From Thiorhodospira sibirica ATCC 700588 (lineage in GTDB: Bacteria > Pseudomonadota > Gammaproteobacteria > Ectothiorhodospirales > Ectothiorhodospiraceae), in assembly GCF_000227725.2 (NCBI RefSeq), contig NZ_MU255056.1:2275069-2339068 (forward strand): 64,000 nucleotides of DNA. The letters are read 5' to 3'. A program made the position numbers and the translations under genes. Below are positions 18,626 through 27,140 of the stretch, piece by piece. The first letter of the stretch is position 1. Every line of letters begins with the position of its first letter. The notes beneath the pieces were generated by a model. That model was not told the DNA's origin. It did no database searches and worked only from the letters and a program-made list of their open reading frames with translations.

Positions 18626-19950
18626 CGGTGACGCGTACTGATACCATATCCGCCGCCTGGCTTAAGCGGCTTGGCCTGGCGGGGCTGCTGATCATGGCGC
18701 TGGGCTTTAATTTTGGTGCCAGTATGCACAGCATCGGCCTGGGGCTGGTGTTGCTCGCTTTTGTAATACAGCCCGCAGCCTGGGGCTGGATGCTGCGTCA
18801 GCCGGAGTTTTGGCTGGCGGTGCTGATTGCCGCGTATGTGCTTAGCAGCGCCTGGCTGTGGAGTCTCAGGCTGCCAGAGACTGCAGCCCTGCAATGGGAA
18901 CATGCGGAAAAATGGCTCAAACTGCTGCTGTTTTTGCCGCTGGCGTGGTTTTTGAGAGGACAGCGCGAGCTGATCTTCGTTCTGGGCCTAGTCTTTGTGC
19001 TGGGGATTGTGCTCAGCGGGGTGGCTGTTTTCTGGAATGTCTGGCTCAACGATGCGCCGTGGCCGTTTCGTTTTGGCGGCTATCAGGATCGCCCCATTGC
19101 CTATGCCTTTTATGCCGTCATCGGCCTATTGATTCTGCTGGCCAGCCTGCCGGAGCTGTTTGTGCGTCTGCGCGCCAGGCACTTGGGGCTGCGTCTGGCA
19201 GTCTATGCGCTGCTGGTGGCCATTGCCCTGTTTTTGCTGTGGGCCATTCTGGCGAGTCTGTCGCGTGGCCCGGCGTTGACCTTGCTGGCGGCGGCGGCGA
19301 GCCTGATGTTTTTCTGGCCCATATTGCGCAAACAAAGCCGCATCGCCAAACCGCGCCGTTTGGCCCTGATTCTGCTCTTGCTGCTGCTGAGCGCGGGGCT
19401 TTTATTTCACGGTCTGGTGCGGGATCTGGGTGAGCGCGTGGTGGGTGAGGCCGATACCCTGGTGCATGTGGTACGCGGGGCCGAGCTCAAGGCGCAGGAT
19501 CGTGATAACACCTCCCTGCGTCTGGGCATGTGGGCCTTTGCCTATGCGCATTGGCAGGAGCATCCCTGGTTGGGCAACGGCCCCGGCAGCCTGCGATTCA
19601 AGGCGCTGCAAGACGAGGCACAGCATCCGCTGATGATGCATGCCCCCGGTGAGCCCTTCGACGATCTGCACAACGCCTATATGCAGCTTTTATTTGAATT
19701 TGGGCTGATCGGGGTATTGCTGGCGCTGGCCATGCTGAGCTGTCTGCTGTATCGCATCTATCTGGCCTGGCGTCATGCCCAGCTAGACGGCCTGTTTTTC
19801 GCGGCAGTGCTTGCCGGTATCGTCGCGATGCTGGTGTATAGCCTGACCGATTTTCGTCACCTTAACCACGACTGGCGCGCCTTCTGGCTGTTAAGCAGCG
19901 CGGCCATGCTGGCTTTAGGTAGCCACTTACCTCTCCAAAACCATCGCTAA
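18622..19950 (+). CDS. O-antigen ligase / polymerase (WaaL/Wzy_C) family membrane protein
   Basis: A 442-residue protein with about ten to twelve membrane helices. Near residues 330–360 the periplasmic loop ends in the pattern NGPGSLRF… and HNAYMQLLFEFGLIGVLL, the histidine-containing signature of the O-antigen ligase family. It probably moves or joins undecaprenyl-linked glycans in the envelope. The GTG start overlaps the upstream stop (GTGA). It converges with recN, overlapping it by four bases. Whether it is a ligase, polymerase or other GT-C-like member cannot be decided. Confidence 0.75.
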   Translation: MTVTRTDTISAAWLKRLGLAGLLIMALGFNFGASMHSIGLGLVLLAFVIQPAAWGWMLRQPEFWLAVLIAAYVLSSAWLWSLRLPETAALQWEHAEKWLKLLLFLPLAWFLRGQRELIFVLGLVFVLGIVLSGVAVFWNVWLNDAPWPFRFGGYQDRPIAYAFYAVIGLLILLASLPELFVRLRARHLGLRLAVYALLVAIALFLLWAILASLSRGPALTLLAAAASLMFFWPILRKQSRIAKPRRLALILLLLLLSAGLLFHGLVRDLGERVVGEADTLVHVVRGAELKAQDRDNTSLRLGMWAFAYAHWQEHPWLGNGPGSLRFKALQDEAQHPLMMHAPGEPFDDLHNAYMQLLFEFGLIGVLLALAMLSCLLYRIYLAWRHAQLDGLFFAAVLAGIVAMLVYSLTDFRHLNHDWRAFWLLSSAAMLALGSHLPLQNHR

Positions 19951-21650
19951 AAACGCTTCACGCAGTTGCCTACATGGGGGTGTTTGGTGGAGCTGTGGCG
20001 CATTTCGCGGGCGTGGGCGAGAGTTTGTTCGGTGATGTCAATGCCGCCGAGCATACGCGCAAGTTCTTCGATGCGCTCGGCCTCGTCCAGGCTGCGTAGC
20101 TGGGTATGTGTCTGGCCGTTGCGGTGTTGCTTGCTGACATGGAGATGATGATGCGCCTGTGCGGCCACTTGCGGCAGGTGGGTTACGCAGAGCACCTGGC
20201 GGTGTTCGCCCAGGGCGCGCAGTTGGCGCCCGACGATTTCAGCGACTGCGCCACCGATACCAGCATCCACTTCGTCAAAAATCAGGGTCGGGGTAGCCAG
20301 CACATGGGCGGCCACCATCTGGATGGCCAGACTGATGCGCGACAGTTCACCGCCAGAGGCGACTTTGGCTAAAGGGCGGGGGGCCAGGCCGGGGTTGGCG
20401 CTGACGCAAAAACTCAGCGCATCCAAACCCAGCGGGGAAAAGCGCTCGCGGCTCAGGGGGCTAAGCTCAATGGCAAAGCAGCCGCCGGGCATTCCCAGCC
20501 CTTGCATGGCCTCCGTCACCGCCGTCTCCAGTCGGGCGGCGTGCAGCGTCCGTGACTGGCTCAGAGCCTGGGCGTGGCTGAGATAGTCCTGCTCGGCCTG
20601 CGCCGCTGCTTGCGTCAACGCCTTGAGGTCATGGGTGTGTGCATCGAGCGCGGCCAGTTCGCTGCTCAAGATCTCCTGCAGATCGAGTAATTCGGCGGGG
20701 TTGCGCTGATGCGTGCGGGCCAGGGAATGAATCTCCGCCAGCCGCTGTTCGATCCATGCAAGCCGTGCCGGATCAAGCTCCAGACGGTCCAGATAGCGTC
20801 CCAGATTTTGCACCGCTTCGTTAATGTGGATCAGGGCCTCACTGAGGTTTTGGGTCATGGCGGCCAGAGTTGGATCAAACCCTGCGGCTTCACCCAGCAA
20901 GGCATGGGCCTGATGCAGGCCGCGCTCAATGCTGTGTTCGCCGACACTTAGCAGCGCATAGGCGCCTTGTGCGGCGGTTAATAAGGTTTGCGCATGGGCC
21001 AGGCGATGATGTTCCTGATTGAGTTCGCGCAGTTCGTCGGCAGAAATTCCCAAGGCGTGCAGTTCGGCAAGCTGCAAGGCCACCCATTCGCGCCGCGCCT
21101 GCTGGTCTGCCTGACGGGCCTGTCGCTGGCTCAACTCGGCGTGCAGCTGTTGCCAATGGGCGTGGGCGCTTGCCGTGTGTTCCAGCAATGTCTTGTGTGC
21201 GGCGTAGGCATCCAGCACCTGGCGCTGCATATCCTGCCGCAATAGCGATTGATGCGCGTGCTGGCCGTGAATATCCACCAGCCATTCACTGAGGGTCTGC
21301 AGATTTTGCCGGGTGGCGGGCGTGCCATTGATCCAGGCGCGGCTTTTGCCATCGCGGCTGATGCTGCGCCGCAGGATGCAGGTCTCCTCGGCCTCCATGC
21401 CTTGAGTTTGCAGCCACGCCGGTATGCTGTGGGTTTCAGGTAACGCCAGCGTCACGCTGATTTCCGCCTTCTCGGCGCCTTCGCGCACCATACTGCTATC
21501 CGCCCGATCGCCCAATACCAGTCCCAGTGCATCAATGAGGATGGATTTACCCGCCCCGGTTTCGCCGGTGAGTACGGTCATGCCTTGCGCCAGCTCAAGT
21601 TCGAGGGTGTCGATAATCGCAAGGTCACGAATGTGCATTTGCAAAATCAA
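19947..21650 (-). CDS. recN: DNA repair protein RecN
   Basis: SMC-like ATPase in recombinational double-strand break repair. The 567-residue product has Walker A in GETGAGKSILIDALG near the N-terminus, SISRDGKSRAWING and DIHGQHAHQ, a long coiled-coil centre, and at the C-terminal end SGGELSRISLA (signature), IFDEVDAGIGG (Walker B) and CVTHLPQVAA. A TTG start at 21650 is chosen because GGGAGAG lies just upstream and aligns with the family N-terminus; it overlaps the nadK stop, suggesting translational coupling. Confidence 0.95.
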   Translation of the reverse strand: MILQMHIRDLAIIDTLELELAQGMTVLTGETGAGKSILIDALGLVLGDRADSSMVREGAEKAEISVTLALPETHSIPAWLQTQGMEAEETCILRRSISRDGKSRAWINGTPATRQNLQTLSEWLVDIHGQHAHQSLLRQDMQRQVLDAYAAHKTLLEHTASAHAHWQQLHAELSQRQARQADQQARREWVALQLAELHALGISADELRELNQEHHRLAHAQTLLTAAQGAYALLSVGEHSIERGLHQAHALLGEAAGFDPTLAAMTQNLSEALIHINEAVQNLGRYLDRLELDPARLAWIEQRLAEIHSLARTHQRNPAELLDLQEILSSELAALDAHTHDLKALTQAAAQAEQDYLSHAQALSQSRTLHAARLETAVTEAMQGLGMPGGCFAIELSPLSRERFSPLGLDALSFCVSANPGLAPRPLAKVASGGELSRISLAIQMVAAHVLATPTLIFDEVDAGIGGAVAEIVGRQLRALGEHRQVLCVTHLPQVAAQAHHHLHVSKQHRNGQTHTQLRSLDEAERIEELARMLGGIDITEQTLAHAREMRHSSTKHPHVGNCVKRF

Positions 21651-22531
21651 GGACGCTCTCCCCAGCCCAGTTTGGCACGTAAAATACTTAAATAATCATA
21701 GCCCACGGGATGAATCAGGCGCAGTTTGCGCGGTTTTTGGGTGATCAATAAACGATCCTGGCGCTTGAGCTTGATGTCATTTTGTCCATCGAAAGACACC
21801 TGAGCACGGGTACGGCTGTCATGATTGACGCGGATTTCGATGCAGCTTTTAGTGTGCACGACTAGGGGGCGGTTACTCAGACCCTGCGGGCAGATCGGCA
21901 CCAATACCATCGCATCCAGGCTGGGGGCAATGATGGGGCCGCCACCGGAGAGGGCATAGGCGGTAGAGCCGGTGGGGGTGGCGATGACCATGCCGTCGGC
22001 CCGCTGGGTATTGACGAAATGGCCATCAATCCAGGTGTCAAAATCAATCATTCTCACTACCCCGCGAATGTGCAGCACCACGTCATTGAGCGCGCTGTAG
22101 CGGGCAATGCGCTGTTCCTCGCGGTACACCTCGGCGCACAGCATGGCCCGATAATCCTGCACATATTCACCCGCTAAAATCTCATCCAGGCGGGAGGCCA
22201 TTTCATGCGGCGAGACATCCACCAGAAAGCCCAGCCGCCCGATATTGATGCCCAGCAAGGGCACCCCGGCATCGACGAGCGCCCGGGCCGCCATCAAAAA
22301 CGTGCCATCACCCCCAATGACAATGGCAAGATCGGCCTGTTTTGCCAGGCGAGCCAGGGTGGTCGGCTCCCCCCCTAATGGCTGCCTTAGCACCGTGACC
22401 GCGCTGGCATCCAGGAGAATGTGGCGGTGATGGCCTTGCAAATGACGGATCAGGCGCGGCAAAAGGTGCGCAAGGCGCTCATCGTCACGCTTGGCAATAA
22501 TCCCAATGGTTTGAAAATGCGGTATCGCCAT
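21647..22531 (-). CDS. nadK: NAD kinase
   Basis: Phosphorylates NAD to NADP. The 294-residue product has the family centre VIGGDGTFLMAARAL, NIGRLGFL, ALNDVVLH, and the substrate loop DGMVIATPTGSTAYALSGGGPI. The ATG at 22531 is preferred over a TTG two codons upstream. It precedes and overlaps recN, the usual gammaproteobacterial order; tgt lies 56 bases upstream on the same strand. Confidence 0.96.
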   Translation of the reverse strand: MAIPHFQTIGIIAKRDDERLAHLLPRLIRHLQGHHRHILLDASAVTVLRQPLGGEPTTLARLAKQADLAIVIGGDGTFLMAARALVDAGVPLLGINIGRLGFLVDVSPHEMASRLDEILAGEYVQDYRAMLCAEVYREEQRIARYSALNDVVLHIRGVVRMIDFDTWIDGHFVNTQRADGMVIATPTGSTAYALSGGGPIIAPSLDAMVLVPICPQGLSNRPLVVHTKSCIEIRVNHDSRTRAQVSFDGQNDIKLKRQDRLLITQKPRKLRLIHPVGYDYLSILRAKLGWGERP

Positions 22532-22587
22532 ACTCAAGCTAAATCAATTATGAAGCGTGGCGGGTGCTACGCGCTCCCAGGATACCG

Positions 22588-23892
<1,305 letters not shown>

Positions 23893-23900
23893 TTAGCAAC

Positions 23901-24425
23901 TCAGCGGCGCGCAAACAAGGCGATCAGGCGTTGCGCAATCACCTGATAAACCTCCAGCTGGGCCTGTTGTTGCAAGCACTGGGCAAAACGCGGCACCCAT
24001 TGACTTAAATGGCTCCAGATCTCCAGCCATTGTGCGGAATCATGGGCGGCCTCTTCTTCCAGATACCAGGCGGCGTAAACCAGCTGCAAGGCCAGATGAT
24101 CCGGCGGACAGCCCTGCGTTTTAATGCCTGCCTGATGGTAATACTGCGCCAACGCCGCCAGCGTGCCACCGAGCACCGGCTGTTGCCAGGCAGATTCACA
24201 CGGCGAACACAGCGCCTGCTTTCCAACCAGTAAGCGCTGATGCTCAGTCTGCCACAGCGCCTGCATCTGACAGCTTAAATCCTGGGCTGCAGGTATCAAC
24301 CAGCACCAAGACTTTGCCAGCTCGGCAATGGCCTCGGTGGTATCCGGGCGCGGCGCATACAGCAAACCGCTTAGAATATATAGCTCATCGACATCCAGAT
24401 GATTACCAGGAAAACGCTCTGCCAC
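23901..24425 (-). CDS. TorD/DmsD-family molybdoenzyme chaperone
   Basis: A 174-residue helical protein with features of the TorD-like redox-enzyme maturation family: PPDHLALQLVYAAWYL in the second half (compare PxDHL in the family) followed by a hydrophobic helix and SHLSQWVPRFAQCL. Such proteins bind the Tat signal and the apo-form of DMSO-reductase-type enzymes or related anaerobic oxidoreductases. GTG start with GAGGGG upstream. No molybdoenzyme is adjacent, so the client is unknown. moeA and mogA elsewhere in this window make molybdenum cofactor use plausible. Confidence 0.7.
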   Translation of the reverse strand: MAERFPGNHLDVDELYILSGLLYAPRPDTTEAIAELAKSWCWLIPAAQDLSCQMQALWQTEHQRLLVGKQALCSPCESAWQQPVLGGTLAALAQYYHQAGIKTQGCPPDHLALQLVYAAWYLEEEAAHDSAQWLEIWSHLSQWVPRFAQCLQQQAQLEVYQVIAQRLIALFARR

Positions 24426-24768
24426 TGTAACCCCTCACACTGATTAACCTCAGGTTGTATTGAATATTGCAAGACGCCATGAGACTAAACTATGGAGTGT
24501 TACGTTCATTATGAACATCAAAAAACCACAGGAACTTGAGTGCCGTCAAAAAATCCTTTCAACGGCTTGCCTTGACGCATCAAATAATCTGCTTGGCTGG
24601 AATACCTCCTCATTGATTCAAACCCGCTGACACGGCGTCATTCAGGCAGTGGCCTGAGCAGATGGGGATGGGCGGCGTCATAAGCGCGCTGCAACAGACC
24701 ATCAAGCGCCTTGCGCAAAAAGCAAAGCGCAAAAATTAACTAAATTATTGATTTGTAATACATTAAAA

Positions 24769-24784
24769 GAAAGCTTAAGCTTTC
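24769..24784. promoter_or_regulatory. Perfect 16-bp palindrome in AT-rich DNA
   Basis: GAAAGCTT/AAGCTTTC. It lies about 340 bases upstream of the first curlin-type gene in the most AT-rich part of the intergenic region and could be a repressor or activator site. The binding protein is unknown. Confidence 0.4.
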
Positions 24785-25055
24785 CCACAGGATTTCAGGA
24801 AGCGGGTTAATGTTGCGGTCTGCGGTTTCTGGGGCCTGCCTCACAGGCCGTTCATTCGCGTTGTTTGTTCAGCGTACATTAAGGAAGCGTCTGCTAATTT
24901 GCGTATCCAAGAGCGCTGTGCTATATCAAACATAAGGCGCTTTTGGTTTTTGGTGTGGCGTTGATTTGGTGCTTCGCCTTTAACGGAAAGCAGCCTGATC
25001 AGACCCTTGGGGGTCAGGGCCGGATGCCCGGTGGGTGGAAGGCTCGTTGTTAGCA

Positions 25056-25110
25056 GTCGCTCAGTATGCGACAAATATCCTTGATATTTCGGCACGTTCG
25101 CCGAATTTTT
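25056..25110 (+). promoter_or_regulatory. Three stacked hairpins in the leader of the first curlin-type gene
   Basis: GTCGC/GCGAC, AAATATC/GATATTT and TTCGGC/GCCGAA follow one another; the third is followed by TTTTT and then directly by the ribosome site gcggag. The third is therefore terminator-like and could attenuate the cluster. An unstable AT hairpin is in the middle. Confidence 0.45.
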
Positions 25111-25125
25111 GCGGAGTTGTAAATA

Positions 25126-25401
25126 ATGAAAACTATGAAAATCCTGTTTGTCGGTTTGGTTGCCCTGGGTCTGTCCGCGCCGGTATTGGCTCAGCAAAAC
25201 ACCGCTACCACGATTCAGTCCGGTGGCATCAACACCAGCGTGACGGGGCAGCGCGGCGATGTTAATGACGCAGTGACGGTGCAGGATGGTCGTGACAACC
25301 TGTCGATTACTGATCAGCAAGCCAATACCCGTAGCGGCGTTAATCGTGCCGGTACGGCGCAGTTTGGTGGCGTCAATGAGGCCCACACCATTCAGCGCTA
25401 A
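25126..25401 (+). CDS. Exported curlin-repeat protein (CsgA/CsgB-like), copy 1
   Basis: A 91-residue exported protein: signal peptide to about residue 22 (…SAPVLA), then the mature part is nothing but 11-residue units of the form N-x-A/S-x-T-x-Q-x-G-x-x, six in all (residues 25–91, one with a four-residue insert, the last partial). The spacing of Asn, Gln and Gly is that of curlin strands, where Gln and Asn ladders stabilise the amyloid beta-helix. Expected product: a secreted amyloid fibre subunit. It is smaller than CsgA, lacks the N-terminal secretion segment known for CsgA, and is 87/91 identical to the next gene. Confidence 0.8.
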   Translation: MKTMKILFVGLVALGLSAPVLAQQNTATTIQSGGINTSVTGQRGDVNDAVTVQDGRDNLSITDQQANTRSGVNRAGTAQFGGVNEAHTIQR

Positions 25402-25463
25402 GCTGAGCAGTAAATATCCTGTTATCTCAATATTTTGACCAAAATTTTGCGGAGTGATGATTG

Positions 25464-25739
25464 ATGAAAACCATGAAAATCCTGTTTGTTGGTTTGGTTG
25501 CCCTGGGTCTGTCTGCGCCGGTATTCGCTCAGCAAAACACCGCTACCACGATTCAGTCCGGTGGCATCAACACCAGTGTGACCGGGCAGCGCGGCGATGT
25601 TAATGATGCGGTCACCGTACAGGATGGTGCTGATAACCTGTCGATCACCGACCAGCGCGCCAATACCCGTGACGGCGTGAACCGTGCAGGAACGGCACAG
25701 TTTGGTGGGGTCAATGAGGCCCACACGATCCAGCGCTAA
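25464..25739 (+). CDS. Exported curlin-repeat protein (CsgA/CsgB-like), copy 2
   Basis: A tandem duplicate of the preceding gene, starting 338 bases later and differing at four of 91 residues. Signal peptide to about residue 22 and six 11-residue units as in copy 1. The leader also repeats: a short AAATATC…ATATTTT stretch and the same gcggag ribosome site. The near-identity suggests a recent duplication, and the conservation of the Asn, Gln and Gly positions indicates it is still functional. It is followed by a good terminator. Confidence 0.8.
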   Translation: MKTMKILFVGLVALGLSAPVFAQQNTATTIQSGGINTSVTGQRGDVNDAVTVQDGADNLSITDQRANTRDGVNRAGTAQFGGVNEAHTIQR

Positions 25740-25794
25740 ATCGTGCGTGTGACTATAAAGTTTTGCTTTGCACTGTGGTAAGTCAGCCAGGATT

Positions 25795-25822
25795 AGCCGA
25801 CCTATGCGGGTCGGCTCTGTTT
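25795..25822 (+). terminator. Terminator after the duplicated curlin-type genes
   Basis: AGCCGACC, six-base loop, GGTCGGCT, then ctgttt. Eight-base GC-rich stem with a short T-run, 55 bases after the stop codon. Confidence 0.7.
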
Positions 25823-25944
25823 AGGCTGAAGTAATCAAGCCCAGGGATTAGCCATTTCACGCACATTTTTTACTTTAACTGCATAGGAGGTGCGGCGATC
25901 CTTTGAAGGTGCCCTTTCCAAGGTTTGCCCGTTATAATTTGTCA

Positions 25945-26087
25945 ACTACCCCACCCTGAAGGGCGGAGCTTTGAAAGCAAGCTAGGTTGACCAGCCTAAG
26001 CCCTGTTAAAGGGGCTACGTGTACAACAGGTCGTTAAGACTCACCGGCGGATGCTTCCTCAGTCTGCCGCTCTGAAAGGTCAGGATC
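25945..26087 (+). ncRNA. Candidate omega-RNA (HEARO-type) of an IscB element
   Basis: A structured GC-rich stretch with several nested hairpins, including ccaccctgaagggcgg at its 5' side, the segment aggttgaccagcctaagccc and the segment aggtcaggatcatgctgac at its 3' side. As I recall it, this layout, a structured RNA followed at once by an ATG opening TKGKTSKV, is that of the omega-RNA that guides IscB nucleases. The guide would be the host sequence just upstream of the element edge near 25945. Assignment is from memory of the family and needs a covariance search. Confidence 0.55.
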
Positions 26088-26321
26088 ATGCTGACGAAAG
26101 GTAAAACGTCGAAGGTTTTGATCGCCGTGCAAGCGGGAGCCGGTTGTACACATTGGCGAGGGGAGCGACCACGCCGCGAGGCGTTGTCCGTCACCAGGCC
26201 CTTACGGGCAGAGCCTCACGGCCCGGCAGGTGAAAGGCCTGCACTTATTTCCGGCGGCTGCAAGCGCGTAGCTGCTATCCCTCCCCGGTCTGAAGGCCGG
26301 GGTTTCTCGCGGAGAAACTGA
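26088..26321 (+). pseudogene. Internally deleted iscB remnant
   Basis: The 77-codon ORF begins MLTKGKTSKVLIAV, like the N-terminus of IscB, and ends AIPPRSEGRGFSRRN, like the read-through of the element's right-end hairpin seen at IscB C-termini. The RuvC and HNH nuclease domains in between are missing; the middle is not protein-like. I infer an internal-deletion derivative that keeps the guide RNA and both ends but not the enzyme. The right-end hairpin is CCCCGG–tctgaagg–CCGGGG at 26283–26302. The stop codon overlaps the ATG of the next curlin-type gene. Confidence 0.5.
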
Positions 26322-26596
26322 TGAAGATCCTTACCAGCATTTGCATTTTACTGCTTTTGGCAGCCAGTTCTGTGGCGTATGCACAAGCCCGCTTTGACAG
26401 CATGGGGCGTCCGTGTATTGATGCCAGTGTGCAGGGTGATAATACCAATAAATCGCACATTCAGCAGGATTGTGATGTTAATATCTCCCGCACGGTTCAA
26501 GCGGGACAAAGCAATGAGGCCGCCACCCAGCAGCACGGTCAGGTCAATGATTCCATGACCTATCAACGCGGCCTGGATACCCCGCTGAGACGTTAA
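26321..26596 (+). CDS. Exported curlin-repeat protein with two cysteines
   Basis: A 91-residue exported protein: signal peptide to about residue 22 (…AYAQ), a short non-repeat segment, then four 11-residue curlin-type units at residues 43–86 (for example NEAATQQHGQV and NDSMTYQRGLD), and a basic tail. It differs from copies 1 and 2 in having Cys at about residues 32 and 51, which could form a disulfide. A CsgB-like nucleating or capping role is a guess. The ribosome site ggag lies in the last bases of the IscB-like element, and a strong terminator follows. Confidence 0.75.
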   Translation: MKILTSICILLLLAASSVAYAQARFDSMGRPCIDASVQGDNTNKSHIQQDCDVNISRTVQAGQSNEAATQQHGQVNDSMTYQRGLDTPLRR

Positions 26597-26625
26597 ATGC
26601 AATAATCTCAGTCGTTGTTTTTTCT

Positions 26626-26663
26626 GCGGCAATGTCATCAGGCATTGCCGCCCGTTTGTTTTT
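26626..26663 (+). terminator. Strong rho-independent terminator after the third curlin-type gene
   Basis: GCGGCAATG, eight-base loop, CATTGCCGC, then ccgtttgttttt. Nine-base perfect stem and T-rich tail. Confidence 0.85.
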
Positions 26664-26687
26664 GGGCATTATTGAAAAGGCCGCTCT

Positions 26688-27113
26688 ATGAAATCAAAAA
26701 CACATGTTTTACGTCTGGGCACGGTGGCGATTGTGGCAATGAGCGCCAGTTCCATCAGCTGTGCCGCGCCCGAGGTCTATCAGCAGGGCAACTCCACGGC
26801 GGTGATTGATCAACGCGGCGGTGGTAGCAGCACAACCCAGGTGATCAGAACTCCCGAAGGTCAGCAGGTTATCAGCCGTGACGGCAAGAGCAGCAGCGTC
26901 ACCATTCAGCAATCCGGCCCGGCGGGTTCTTCACACAGCACCACCAGCACAGGAAATGCCGTTACCCCGATAGATGCGCAACAGCGTTTAGAGCAACGCA
27001 CCAGTCAGGCGCGTACCCCTGTGGAAGCGCAAACCGATGCAGTACGCACCCGCGCCGACCAGACCACCGCCGAAGAGGCTAAGGAACGGGCGTTTTGGCG
27101 GATCTTTCGTTAA
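26688..27113 (+). CDS. Exported Ser/Gln/Thr-rich protein of the curlin-type cluster
   Basis: A 141-residue protein with a signal peptide ending near residue 26 (…SISCAA; the Cys could be a lipobox-like site but the context is poor). The N-terminal half has irregular curlin-like units (YQQGNSTAVIDQRG, SSSVTIQQSG), and the C-terminal half is charged and probably helical, ending …AFWRIFR. It could be an adaptor, nucleator or assembly factor for the fibre; that role is inferred only from the neighbourhood. The gene begins 24 bases after the terminator tail and ends 27 bases before the autotransporter-like gene. Confidence 0.65.
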   Translation: MKSKTHVLRLGTVAIVAMSASSISCAAPEVYQQGNSTAVIDQRGGGSSTTQVIRTPEGQQVISRDGKSSSVTIQQSGPAGSSHSTTSTGNAVTPIDAQQRLEQRTSQARTPVEAQTDAVRTRADQTTAEEAKERAFWRIFR

Positions 27114-27140
27114 GTTTTTTAAACCGAGAGGAATAGCCCG

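Larger units (their letters stand above)
24426..25125. other. Long non-coding region upstream of the curlin-type cluster
   Basis: About 700 bases without a supported gene. It contains an AT-rich part around 24730–24784 with a perfect palindrome, and a series of hairpins directly before the first curlin-type gene. Long regulatory regions are known upstream of curli operons, so this may be the promoter region of the cluster. No clear transposase or RNA gene was recognised. Confidence 0.5.

Noticed and set aside
26088..26321. The 77-codon ORF as an independent gene
   Set aside because: Both ends look like parts of an IscB element and the middle has no protein-like pattern.
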